Below, piece by piece: positions 36,430 to 47,212 of a stretch of 64,000 nucleotides of DNA (the stretch's first letter is position 1; every line of letters starts with the position of its first letter). A program made the translations under genes and the position numbers. The DNA is from Austropuccinia psidii (taxonomy: Eukaryota; Basidiomycota; Pucciniomycetes; Pucciniales; Sphaerophragmiaceae). The stretch spans positions 32,237,816 to 32,301,815 of the forward strand of contig JALGQZ010000004.1 in the NCBI GenBank assembly GCA_023105745.1. Reading direction: 5' to 3'. The notes below the pieces were generated by a model, which worked only from the letters and a program-made list of their open reading frames with translations, was not told the DNA's origin and made no database searches.

Positions 36430-37280
36430 AAGCTGGTGGGCTCCTGAACACCATATTACCCTGCCACTGTTGAGTGGCATTTCAATATCCCCACATTTTT
36501 TCAAAAAAATTTCTTTTTAAATATCTATTCCTCTTGAAAATTATCCTGAAAATCCCCTTTCCTATCTTCCCTGTCAAATTGATTTCAATTCCCCCTTCTT
36601 TAACTTGAATAAGTTCTTCCACTTTGAACTAGGCTTCTTTCTTCTTTTGATTCAGTCAGTCCTTCCTTTTGGGGCATGGCCTTGGGTTGTATCCTAAAAT
36701 GAATTCCATTGAGCTCTTCTGATGTTGGGTACTTCCTTTCCTTGACTGGAATTGTCTTGGAAAAATTATTCAAGGAGGTCTTGTCCCCAATAACTTTGGA
36801 AATGCCTCAATATGTGGTCTAAATCTTTTTTGGCCTTACCATAGCTTTTGGGTCTTGGCCCTTCCTATGGTGACTTTTGATGAGAATTAAATTTGTGGCC
36901 CTTTTGGCCTTTTCTGGGTCTTGGGTGCATTTTTTTGATTTAGTGATTTTATGGCCTTTTTGGCCTTTTTGAATTCTTGGGGTCCTACAGTCTGTGGTCC
37001 GTGGGCCATACGCTGTGGTCCGCAGTCCATGGGGGCTATTGAAGGCCCCCTGGGCCCAATTTTTCTGGAGACCCAGGGGTTCCATGGGACCAAAAAAGTG
37101 GCCCATGGCCCGATTCCTCACCTACATGGCCTGCACCCATTGAGAGGGTCCAGCACCATCAAGATCGTGGCCTCCCCAAAGCTGCAGGGGAGGTCCTGGG
37201 TGATGAATTCAGCCCAAAAGGGGTCTTGAACCATCACTTTGGAGGCTTTAAGGAGGGACCATAATTGAGTTACGGCCCCA
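36430..37280 (-). other. Element F 3' untranslated region with GC-rich ORF
   Basis: Between the chromodomain remnant and the LTR lies about 850 bp. The part at about 36820-37230 is strikingly GC-rich and repetitive (ATGGCC, GGCCTTTTTGGCC, GTGGTCCG) for this AT-rich window. It holds an open frame of about 100 codons on the minus strand (37121-36819; Arg, Gly, Lys-rich, containing GPMEPLGLQKNWAQGAFNSP) with no recognised domain. It may be captured sequence or a rapidly evolving accessory frame. Confidence 0.4.
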
Positions 37281-38778
37281 TTACCTTGAGGTCATTTACT
37301 TTGGGCTTGAAGTGAACTGATTATGACATGTTGAATCTTCTGCTTGCATATTCTCAGGCATGAGTCACTTCCCATTGTTCTTGCTCCTCCACTAGAGCTG
37401 GTGGTAGTGGCAATTGATGTTGATTTGGGATAGTTGATTGCTCCACTGGTTCTAATAAGGACACATGGAATACAGGGTGAACTGACTTTCATTGTTGAGG
37501 CAACTTGAGGTGGTATGCATGACTTCCAATTCTCTTAATGACTTCAAAAGGTCCCAGCCATCTTTCTGAAAGCTTCTTGGTATGTCTTGTAGTCTTGTTG
37601 TTCTTGGAAGCTAGCCATACCTTATCCCCAGGTTGGAAATAAGGTTGAATTGACCTATTTCTATCTGCATACTTCTTGAATCTCCTTATTGCTGGCTCTA
37701 ATTCATCTTTGACAACTTGCTGTACTGATTGAAGTTTTTTTGATAACTTTCCAGCAGGTGAGTCTTGAGAAATATGGATTGAGTAAAAGCTGGGATTTCT
37801 TCCATAAATGGTGAAAAAAGGGGATTGATTTGTTGATGAATGTTCTGAATTATTTTAGGCAAATTCAGCCAGAGGGAGCCAGGTGTGCCAGTCATCTTGA
37901 TGTTAACGGGCATACATCCAAAGATACTGTTCTAGAATCCAATTTACCCTCTCTGTCTGTCCATCTGTTTCAGGGTGGAAAGAAGTTGAAAGATCTCTTG
38001 ATATCTTGAGCTGCTGACACAATTGAGTGCAAAATTATTAAACAAATAAAGAACCTCTATCACTAACAGCACTGACTGGAAGGCCATGTTTGGAAAATGA
38101 ATGACTAATAAAGATTTGAGCTGATTCCAGGGAAGTAATTGTTCCATAAGTTGGAATGAATATTGCCATTTTTGAGAATCTGTCCACAACTACTAAAATT
38201 GAATCAAAGTTGTTTGACAGTGGCAATTGTGTGATAAAGTCCATTTATAATGAATTCCAAGGACCAGATGAAATTTGAAGAGTCTTGAGTAATTCAAACT
38301 TCTTATGATGAATGTTCTTATTTCTTGAACATTTCTTACATGAGGACACATAGTCCTTAATGAATTGATTCATACCAGCCCAATCAAAGTCCCTCTTGAT
38401 GAGCTTGAGGGTCTTCTCCTGGCCAGGATGGCCAGCCAATTGTGAGTCATGACGCTTTTGAAAAATATTGAGTTGGATTTCTTCATTGCTTGGGATTACC
38501 ACTCTATCTTTGAATAATAATAACTTGACTTGAGTCTCAGGAGAATAATCTGTAACTGATTCACCTCTTGCTATTTTCTTGAGTATCTCTTGATAGTCTT
38601 TGCCTTGCCATACTTCTTTTTGGATTTGGTCAACTAAATCTGAGAAAAGTTCAACTTTGATTGAGAAGAATCTTGACTCTTGAATTCCATCTTTCTTGAT
38701 TATTTGATGAAAAGTTTGAGGATTCTTGCTGATGAAGTCCACCCCCCTCTCTGGGTACACATTGTACCAATGTGACAA
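37281..38778 (-). pseudogene. Element F integrase, broken
   Basis: From 38778 leftwards on the minus strand: the pre-integrase segment; the zinc region HDSQLAGHPGQEKTLKLIKR with CKKCSRNKNIHHKKFELLK; stop TAA at the 38245 end; the core MDFITQLPLSNNFDSILVVV (first Asp) and VSDRGSLFV (second Asp), followed by stops at 38038-38043. Then, in another frame, [20 protein letters not shown] (Glu retained), GRNPSFYSIHISQDSPAGKL, GDKVWLASKNNKTTRHTKKL and HPVFHVSLLEPVEQSTIPNQ lead to EEWEV. The chromodomain that element D still shows at this point is missing or scrambled. It is the same family as element D, and several stops and frameshifts make it dead. Confidence 0.9.
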
Positions 38779-40139
38779 GGCATCTGGTAAAGTGGCCAGC
38801 CTTCTGGGCAGTAAGCAATAGGGAAATGAAACTCAGAAATGAATTCAGCCCAATGGGTTTTAAAATGAATTAGAACTTTTGAAGATGTGAAATAATGAAG
38901 AGTGGAGCTGTCTGTCAAGACCTCAAAAGAATTGGAAAGAGAAAGAAGAAAATCTCTCCAGTGCTTGAGAGACCAAACTATGCCAAGGAGTTCCTTTTCA
39001 TGAATTTCATAGTTCAGCTCAGCTGGGAGAGGCTTGCAACTGTAAAATGCAATGGGTTGCTTTCCTGAGTCATTCACCTGGCTCAGTACAGCACCCAAGA
39101 CATAATCAGAAGCATCCGTCTCGACAATAGTTGGTAGAGAAGGATTGAAATGAGAAAGGATAGGAGAAGTGGTGAATGATTCTTTGAGTATTTGAAACTG
39201 ACTAAGAGCTTCCTCATTGAAGATAAAGGGAGAGTATGTTTTGAGAAGGGAAGTGAGAGCAGTGATTTCCTTGGAGTAAGTTTTAATGAAACAACAATAG
39301 AAATTGGCAAAGCCAAGAAAGCATTGAAAAGCCTTGATGTTCTTTGGCTGAGGCCAAGTGAGGATCTGCTGAACTTTAGAATAATCCATCTTGAGGCCAT
39401 CACTTGAAACAACATAGCCCAAGTATTCCACACTTAAGGCATGGAATACACGCTTGGCGGCTTTGACAAACAAATTATTGTCCCTCAGTCTTTGGAGGAA
39501 AGAGGCCACATGTTTGACATGTTCCTCCTCAGAACTGGAAAATACAATAATATCATCTAAATAAACTACAACAAAAATATCCAAGAAATCTGCAAATATT
39601 TCATTCACAAGATTCTGGAAAGAAGCTGGAGCATTGGTAAGGCCAAATGGCATAACCAAATACGCATAACTACCATAGTTAGTTTTGAAGGCAGTTAAGT
39701 GCTCATCCCCCTCTTTGATTCTCAGGAGATTATATGCACCACACAGATATATCTTGGAGAAGATAGTGGAACCATTGAATACGGTAAGAAGTTGGTTCAT
39801 AGGAGCAACAGGATACCTATTCTTCCTAGTGACAGCATTGAGTTTGCAGTAGTCAACACACAAACAAAGACCACCATCCTCTTTCTTGAAAAAAAAGACA
39901 GGTGCTCCTGTTGAAAAGGAGCTTGGCCTTATGAAACCTTTCTCTACATTCTCTGAAATGTAGGCCCACAGTGTTTCTGACTCTTGATTTGATAGTGAGT
40001 AGATAACACCAACTGGAGGTAGAAGACCCTCCAGTTTGATATGCTGATCACAGGCATGGTGTGGACAAAGTTTCTTTGCTTTTGCCTTGAAGAATACATC
40101 CAAATATTGGTGATAAGCAGGATGGAATACCTTCAACAC
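38700..40139 (-). pseudogene. Element F reverse transcriptase and RNase H
   Basis: One long open frame of 479 codons on the minus strand, the best-preserved piece of element F. It reads GVIYSLSNQESETLWAYISE, then GFIRPSSFSTGAPVFFFKKE, the RT palm segments KLNAVTRKNRYPVAPMNQLL and IYLCGAYNLLRIKEGDE (D replaced by Y in the usual K-I-D-L), PFGLTNAPASFQNLVNEIF, and the intact catalytic VVYLDDIIVF. RNase H follows with IVETDASDYVLGAVLSQVND, YEIHEKELLGIVWSLKHWR and FEVLTDSSTLHYF. The last codons are out of frame where it overlaps the next piece at 38778. Its own initiation is unlikely, because it is a central part of a polyprotein. Confidence 0.9.
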
Positions 40140-41306
40140 AGTTTCAATTTCTTGTGGCTCTTTCTACTCATCCCACTGCTCCTCCAAGGAGGCATGAAAA
40201 GACAAGGGAGGAAGGTCCATATCCCCTTGAAAGAGATGAAGTGAAGGTATAGCAAAATCTTCTCCAACATCTTTGATCTCTTTGAAGACTTCATCTCTTA
40301 ATGGAAGTAATGACTGAGAGGTAATGATGGAAGGGAAGGTGTCTTAAGCTCACCACCAGAGCAACACTGTTGAGAGTAGTGGAAATGTCATTACTAGTAG
40401 AAGAGCTAATACCACTAGAATCCTTCTGATTAGAATCATAGGTGATTCATCCATTTTTCCAATCAATAATGGGATTAAAATTGTAGAGGAAATCATAGCC
40501 CAATATCAGGTCTTCTCCCTTGGGTGAATCTATTATAAAAAAAGTCCCATTATAAGCTTTGGAAGGAAGGCAAGTCAGCTACCCACTTGGTATGATGGGT
40601 GATGAACAAGGCAGGGGATTCATTTGAATCCAGAATGAAAAGAGGAATATTTTCAGGGAGCTCTGACATAGTCAATGAGTACTTGAGAACAAAATCCTTT
40701 GCAATAAGAGAGTTTGTGACACCAGAATCAATGAGAATACTATAAAAAATATCAGAGACCAAAGAAAAAATAAGAAACTTTAAAGATTTCTTGACACTAG
40801 TATTCAGAGTGCACAATTGTGCTCTCAAATGAGATAAGTGAGAAGCATTGAACACATCATGATTCCCACTCAGGCTTTTCCCTGCTTTCTAGGCAAGCCT
40901 CTTGATGACCCAGGCTTGTTCTGAGGTCTCTTGAAGCATTTTTCAATTGGGTGCTTTCCACCACAATAAGTACACAACCCTTCTTTGATCCTCCTCTCCT
41001 TTTCAGAACTGATTAATTTATTTTCCTTATTGAGGAGAGCAGAATGGGGCTTGTCCTTTGAAGCTTGGAATTGCTGGCCCTTCTTATTCTTCTTATGGTG
41101 AGGCCTTCTTGAAGATGAGTATTTAGGAGGCCTTCAAGAATTGGATCCAGTAACAGGGAGCTTCCTTTCTTTATGACTACCCTTCTCTTTCTGTCTCTCA
41201 TGGAATCTGGTATCTAATTCCAAGGTAATGTCCAAGAGTTATTAAAGAGTATCAAAATTACCAGGGTAGGAAGCCAACTTGTCCAAAAGTCTTGATGCCA
41301 ATCCTC
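40140..41306 (-). pseudogene. Element F gag C-terminus, zinc knuckle and protease
   Basis: Moving leftwards from 41306: the gag C-terminal stretch with two adjacent stops (about 41243) and ITLELDTRFHERQKEKGSHK, then KENKLISSEKERRIKEGL and the zinc knuckle CTYCGGKHPIEKC (CX2CX3HX4C, as in element D). The protease frame at 40855-40550 contains ILIDSGVTNSLIAKDFVLKY (D-S-G present, the usual A replaced by V). Further stops follow up to the reverse transcriptase frame. At 41306 the sequence is cut by element D. Removing D and one copy of TCCTC joins it in frame to 61123-61887. Confidence 0.85.
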
Positions 41307-41599
41307 TGTCACAACCATAGAAATCCATCCTCTTGGACCTCAATATGGCATATCCATGCCATATCCAATATATGCCAATTTGGCCATATCCATAATCATT
41401 GGCCAAATTGGCCATTGTCATGTCTTATGGCCTTAATGGTCATTTTATCATCTGGGGAAACCTGGCCCCTTCACCATCATCAAGCCATTCTATGCTTTCT
41501 CTGTGCTTTTGGGCATCTCGGGTATTTTCCCTACAAAAGGGAAAATACAGCCCAAAAGCCTGTATTTGGCTTTTTAAGCTTTAAATACAGTTTGCATAC

Positions 41600-41775
41600 T
41601 TTTTGCGCATTTTGCGCATTTAGCTGTATTAAGCCATCTAGGCTGGATTTCTCATGTATTATGTGAAATATGCCCAAAAGTCCATGTCAGGCCTTTTGGG
41701 GCTTAATTTCCAGTTTTGTGCATTTTGGCAATTTTGCACACTCTTGCGCATTTTTACGCACTTTGCGCAAATACA
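41600..41775. repeat. GCGCA-motif array in element D LTR
   Basis: TTTTTGCGCATTTTGCGCA at about 41601, then variants GTGCA, GCACA, GCGCA, ACGCA and TTTGCGCAA up to about 41772. The corresponding stretch of the 3' LTR (about 59845-60030) has the same kind of array with different copy composition. It lies upstream of the predicted promoter. Confidence 0.6.
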
Positions 41776-42433
41776 GTTTTTAAGCTGTATTAGCTGTCTT
41801 TAGCCAAAAACCCAAAAATGGCCAAAAACCCCAAAAGAAACTTTATCAACTCTGAAGCCTCCAAAACCCAAGTTTCACTCTCATCCTCCTGGCATCATTC
41901 CAAAAGACCTTTGTCCACATTCAACCTTAAGTAACCAAAAGTGCCATATATGGTGTTATACACTATTATGCATCTTTTTTCAGCAGCAATCTAATGGAGG
42001 CAATTTCAAATGGTTATTTCAACTTATTGACAGGCAATAAAGGCACACCCTCCAGAGGATTCATCAAGGCTCAAGGGCAAGTGTCATAATCTCAAATACC
42101 AATTACACTATCAAGAAATCAATGGTTATTCTCACTCACAGTATTCCTCCAAGGGAATACTGGCTGTTCATTCTCAAGGGATATTCAAGAGGAAGTTCCA
42201 AAACAAGTTGTCAAGTGTCAATGCTCCATCAATCCAACCTGGCAATCACATTCATTTCAATACAGTCTGGATTCACCAAGACCTGTATTTCAATCATACA
42301 TCATGGGAAAATCATTCAACACAGTCCATTTCCCAATCTGGCAAGTTATACACTCCATCAGACAATCAATACAGCTTCCAGTATCCAATACAGCATCACT
42401 GCTAGCCTGAAGGAGTCAAGCTCTCAACTTTTC

Positions 42434-42489
42434 ACATATACCAGCCTCCTTTGACACTGACGGGGGTTTTCCCCCAGTTAATTAATATA
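42434..42489 (+). promoter_or_regulatory. Element D core promoter and predicted RNA start
   Basis: CACATATACCAGCC (42433-42446) is followed by GGGGGTTTTCCCCC, a perfect short hairpin, and then AGTTAATTAATATA at 42476-42489. The last block is the exact complement of the primer-binding site at 42862-42875. Tf1-type self-priming elements use the first bases of their own RNA as primer, so the transcript is predicted to start at about 42476. The spacing of about 40 bases from the TATA-like block agrees. The same layout is kept in the element F LTR. Confidence 0.55.
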
Positions 42490-42861
42490 TTTTGATTTTA
42501 TTTTATCTTTATTTATCTTACCATTTTTGATAAGTGAATACTGATATTATCAAGTCAGTCATTTAGCACCTTTTCTCTTTTCTTTCTTTGCCTGTCAATG
42601 GATACTTGGTGGTCATATCCTTACTAATTCCATTGTTCATTTTGGAAGGTTGAAATAGTGATGAAGGACTTACTTGTTTGGCTCTTTGGTCATTTGGCTT
42701 CTCATTTCTATTATTGCATCTCATCTTTGTACTTGCATCCTTCTTAGAGAAATTTATTCTTTTATTTTATTTTCTTTATTCTTTTGGAGTCTTCCAAGTG
42801 AGTTCCCTGATTGCTGAGTGCCAGGCCACTTTTGTCTTTCTGTCCAAGGCCCCTGTGACAT

Positions 42862-42875
42862 TATATTAATTAACT
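42862..42875 (+). promoter_or_regulatory. Element D primer-binding site, self-complementary type
   Basis: TATATTAATTAACT lies one base after the LTR end and is a perfect 14-nt reverse complement of 42476-42489 (and of 60737-60750 in the 3' LTR). It does not begin with TGG, unlike tRNA-primed sites, which supports self-priming. Confidence 0.65.
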
Positions 42876-43614
42876 CAGAATTTATTTTCATTCTTTTCAT
42901 TCTTTCTTTATAATTTCATTCACTCATTTAACTGAAATTATGACTCTTTAATGCTTATGAACCTTATGATTCATTGTCACCCCTCAATTTTCTCAGATTC
43001 ATTCTTCATTCTTAAAATTGAAAGCTTACTCCAATTTTATTTTTTATTTTGCTTTTTTGAAATCTTATCTCAAATCATCATTTTTAATTCATTCATACTT
43101 CAGGCATCATCTTAATTTTCATTTGATTTTCAAATTTTTCATGAAGTTATTCAAACACATTCTTCACATCAAGATTCATATTTGATTCATTCTTCATGAA
43201 TTTTGATTTTTAAAGAAGAACTCACTTGATTTTGATTTGATTTATTTATTTGACATAAATTGATATTGACCTGAAGAAAATTGATTGACCTGAATATTTC
43301 ATTGATTTTGCTGATTTTTCACATCAAGAATTTTGACATAAATTTATTTTGCCTCAAGAACTCATTTGATTGATTGATTTATTTTGCAAGTTTTGATTTT
43401 GATTGATTTGACATATTTGATTCATTGACTTCAAGTTTTCATTTGATATTTAATTGATTGATTTACCTGAAGATCTCATTCGATTTATTGATTTTTATTG
43501 ATTTTATTCAAGATATTGATTTTGATTTTTTACTTCAAGCATTATTTCAAATTGCCTCAAGTTTTAATCTTCAAATCTTGATTCTTGTTCATTTTATTTC
43601 ATTTTTATCCTGAC
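42876..43614 (+). other. Element D leader, TTGATTT-rich
   Basis: A 740-base untranslated leader before the gag ATG. From about 43190 to 43560 it is dominated by TTGATTT/TTCATTTGA variants, strongly T-rich on the sense strand. No gene is seen. It may hold packaging or translation signals. Confidence 0.5.
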
Positions 43615-44950
43615 ATGATGCCCATCCAACACTCACCTCCTGCAAGGCAGACAAGATCTGAGGCCAGAACTCAAGCTGTTCTCACTCCAACTCCAAGGGC
43701 TCCTCCTGATGGTACCCCAGCAGTTTCTCAACTGAGGGCCCATTTAGACAGAGGACCAAATGTGGAAGGAGCAGTACCATCCAGGAAGGAAGGAAAGGGC
43801 CAAGAAGCTCAAGCTCATTCTGAGGAGTAGTTGGCAGATTCCCAGGAACTTCAAGGACCCTCTTCAAGGGTCCAGGTGAAGATGGTGAAGAGGAGGAGGA
43901 GAATTCTGTGGAAGAGGAAGATTCTGATGGTACTGAAGGTGTCCCTGCTCCTGTGCAGGCACCCCAAGGTACTGGAGGGCCAACTCTAGCCCAGTCTAAT
44001 CAGCCTGTCTCTCATCAGTCTGAACCATTTTTATTGGCCATTATGCAGCAAATGACTCAGATTATGGCCAATATTCAAGCAGATTCATCCTCTAAAGCAT
44101 CAAGACCACCAGCCTTCAAGAATCCATCTATGAAGGCACCAGAATGCTTTGATGGGACTCAACCCTTCAAATTTAGAAGCTTTATTCAGTCTTGTCAACT
44201 GATTTTTCGTAATGATTGGGAAAACTTCTCTCAAGACAGACAGAAGTTCCTTTATGCCACTTCATTTATCATTGGCAGGGCTGAAAAATGGATTGAGCCT
44301 TATCTTTCCAATCTCACCAATCAAGATCCAAATTACCTTCTCAATTCATGGAAATTATTTGAATCTCAACTCTTCACCTTATTTGGGGACCCAAATGAAG
44401 TCAGAAAAGCTGAAGCACAATTGGATTATTTAAGAATGAAAGAAGGTGGGCATGTATCTTTATACATTGCTGATTTCAGAAGTCTTGTCTCAAGAATTGG
44501 AGATTGGGGGGAAAGGGCTCTTATCCATTATTTCAGGAAGGGATTGCCATCCAGGATTTGGATCCATTGGCCTTCCATTCTTCAAGAATTGACTCTCTTC
44601 AAGACTTAATGGATATTACCCTGGAGCTTGATAGAAGGTACCATGAGAGGCAAAATGAAAAGAGTCATCATCAAGAGAAGCCCAAAGCCTCAAATTCAAA
44701 TTCTTCTCATCCTCAAAGTTCATCAAGCTCAAGTCAAAAGAAGAAGAATTTTCAGAAGAGGGACAAGCCCCATTCTTTTTTATTGAATAAAGATTTCAAG
44801 TTGATTAATTCTGGAAAAGAAAGAAGAATCAAGGAGGGTCTATGTACCCATTGTGGTGGGAAGCATAGTCTTGAGCCCTGTTTCAAAAGGCCCAAAACAA
44901 GCTTACCCAACCGTCAGGCAAATTTCCCAGCCAGGGAAAAGCCTGAGTGA
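43615..44950 (+). pseudogene. Element D gag, broken
   Basis: ATG 43615 starts MMPIQHSPPARQTRSEAR, matching the start of element F gag (MPVQHSPPAKNTRSQSN), which supports this start. TAG at 43828-43830 and a frameshift separate it from 43908-44609, which contains the acidic segment and the capsid: FKNPSMKAPECFDGTQPFKF, GRAEKWIEPYLSNLTNQDPN, LFTLFGDPNEVRKAEAQLDY, GHVSLYIADFRSLVSRIGDW. A second frameshift near 44570 moves to 44504-44950, with DITLELDRRYHERQNEKSHH, a serine-rich linker, and the knuckle CTHCGGKHSLEPC (CX2CX3HX4C). It ends at TGA 44948-44950 and overlaps the protease frame. The structural protein is not made intact. Confidence 0.9.
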
Positions 44951-45734
44951 AGATCATGTTGTGTTCAATGGTCTTCACTGTTTTTCATCCAGAGCACAAT
45001 TGTGCATTCTGAATAATGGTGTCAAAAATTCTCTTAAATCTTTGGTTTTTTCTTCTCTCTCTGATATGTTTTACAGTATTCTCATTGATTCTGGTGCTAC
45101 CAACTCATTTATTGCAAAGCAGTTTGTTCACAAGTATTCTTTGACCATGTCAGAACTCCAAGAGAAGATCCCCCTTATTATTATTGACTCCTCAGAGTCT
45201 CCTTCTTTATTTGTAACTCACCATACTAAATATATGGTTGAGCTCCCTTCTTTCCCAAGCTTTGAATGGGACTTTTTAGTAATTGATACCCCCAAGGGAG
45301 AAGACCTCATATTGGGCTTTGACTTTCTCAATCATTTTAATCCGTCTATTTATTGGAGGCAAGGGCTGGTCACCTTTAATGCTGATCATAAGGACTATTA
45401 TGATCCTTCAAAATCTTTCAGTAATGACTTTTCTTCTGCCAAATCATGTGCAGCTCTGGTTGGTGATTCTAGAACACCATCATTTCCATCTTCTGTCCAT
45501 ATTCTTTCCTTTAATTTCCATCAGTCATTACCATCATCTGGAGGTGAAGTCTTCAAAGAGATTAAAGATTTTGGAGAAGATAATTCTGTATCTTCACTTC
45601 CTCTCTTCTTTGGGAATATGGACCTTCCTCCTTCATCTTATCAAGACTCCATGGAGGAGTTGTGGGATGAAGAGGAAGAGCCAGAAGAAATAGAAACTGT
45701 GATGAAGGTTGTTCCTTCTGTTTATCACCAGTAA
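44944..45734 (+). pseudogene. Element D protease and RT linker
   Basis: This frame is shifted from gag and contains the retropepsin-like active site ILIDSGATNSFIAKQFVHKY with an intact D-S-G-A triad. Other readable segments are YMVELPSFPSFEWDFLVIDT and EDLILGFDFLNHFNPSIYWR. It continues through a poorly conserved linker to DEEEEPEEIETVMKVV and stops at TAA 45732-45734, in frame with the reverse transcriptase that follows. The frame is open from upstream of 44853, but the natural protein would enter from gag by fusion or frameshift. No single translation start is evident. Confidence 0.85.
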
Positions 45735-47212
45735 TTGGATGTATTCTCCAAGGTGAAAGCATAGAAACTTCCTCCTCATCGCGCCTGTGATCATCATATT
45801 GAGCTGGAGGGGTCTCTATCTCCAATTGGGGTGATCTACTCTTTATCAAACCAAGAGTCAGATACACTCAGGGCCTACATTTCAGAGAATGTAGAGAAGG
45901 GTTTCATCTGGCCAAGCTCCTCTTCAACAGGAGCACCTGTCATTGTCAAAAAGAAAGATAGTGGCCTCTGTTTTTGTGTTGATTACCACAAACTCAATGC
46001 TGTTACTAGGAAGAACAAGTATCCTGTTCCTCCTATGAATCAGCTTCTCACTGTTTTCAATGGTTCTTCTATCTTCTCCAAGATTGATTTGTGTGGTGCA
46101 TATAACCTGCTCAGAATAAAGGAAAGTGATGAATATTTGACATGTTTTACAACTAAATATGGCAGCTATGAGTATTTGGTTCTGCCATTTGGGCTCACCA
46201 ATGCTCCTGCCTCTTTTCAAAACCTTGCCAATGATATTTTTTATGATCTTCTTGATATTTATGTTGTGGTTTATTTGGATGACATTATGGTCTTTTCCAA
46301 ATCTGAAGAAGAACATGTCACTCATGTGTCCACTGTTTGTTCCAGACTCAGAGCCAATAACCTCTTTGCTAAGGCCTCCAAGTGCCTGTTTCATATTACT
46401 AGTGTAGAGTATTTGGGTTATGTTGTTGCTTCTGAAGGCCTCAAGATGGACCAAGCAAAAGTACAGCAAATTCTCAATTGGCCACCTCCAAGAAACCTCA
46501 AGGCTCTTCAATCATCCCTTGGCTTTGCGAACTTTCACCACCATTTCATCAAGAATAATTCAAAGAAGATTTGTTCACTCACAAGTTTCCTCAAGAAAGA
46601 TTCCTGTTTTCCCCTGAATGAGGAAGCTCTTAGACAATTTCATCAGCTCAAAGAGGCATTCACCATTGCTCCAATCCTTCTCTACCCACCATTGTAGAGA
46701 CTGATGCATCAGATTATGCCTTGGGTGCTGTACTGAGTCAGATTTCTGACTCAGGAAAACATCCCATTGCATTTGAGAGCTGCAAGCCTCTCCCAGCTGA
46801 GCTCAATTATGAGATTCATGACCAGGAACTCATTGGCATAGTCTGGGCTCTCAAGCGCTGGAGAGCTTTTCTCCTTTCTCTTTCTTCCTCTTTTGAATTT
46901 CTCACCAATCATTCCTCACTTCAATATTTTATGTCATCAAATATTTTCACTTGCTGTCAATCCCACTGGGCTGAGTTTCTCTCTGAGTTCCATTTTTTCA
47001 ATCACTTACCACCCTGGCCGCCTGGCCACCCTTCCAGATGCATCGTCACGTTGGGACAAGGTTTACCCAGAGAGGGGGTCAGATTTCATCAGCAAGAATC
47101 TAATGAATTAACAAAAATAATCAAGCAAGATGAAATTCAAGCCTCAAAACCTTTTGCAGTCAAGGTGGAAGAATTTTCAAATTTGATTGAATCAATTCAG
47201 AAGGCATTATGA
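45735..47212 (+). pseudogene. Element D reverse transcriptase and RNase H, broken
   Basis: It continues the protease frame after TAA 45732-45734 and a TAG at about 45763. Open 45831-46697: GVIYSLSNQESDTLRAYISE, GFIWPSSSSTGAPVIVKKKD, IFSKIDLCGAYNLLRIKESD, PFGLTNAPASFQNLANDIF and the intact catalytic VVYLDDIMVF. A frameshift just before 46697 leads to RNase H in 46721-47212, with IVETDASDYALGAVLSQISD just upstream and YEIHDQELIGIVWALKRWRA. FEFLTNHSSLQYF has Asn where related element F has Asp. The spacer to the integrase is scrambled near 46980-47060. It is inactive as it stands. Confidence 0.92.

Larger units (their letters stand above)
41307..42860 (+). repeat. Element D 5' LTR
   Basis: TGTCACAACCATAG to CCCCTGTGACA, 1554 bp. 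Near the start is a set of overlapping CCATATCC and TTGGCCA motifs (about 41340-41415). At about 41600-41775 there is an array of TTTTGCGCA-like repeats. A TATA-like element and predicted RNA start lie at 42434-42489. Open frames 41292-41666 and 42122-42454 recur in the 3' LTR and carry no domain. Confidence 0.95.

Noticed and set aside
41581..41775. GCGCA repeats as a possible CRISPR-like or telomeric array
   Set aside because: Units are short and irregular, there are no unique spacers, and the array lies wholly inside an LTR.
41292..42454. Open frames of 110-124 codons with a repetitive His/Pro/Ser composition
   Set aside because: They sit in the element D LTR, reappear in altered length in the second LTR (59657-60671), and have no domain.
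45924..46511. 195-codon minus-strand open frame
   Set aside because: Antisense to the element D reverse transcriptase.
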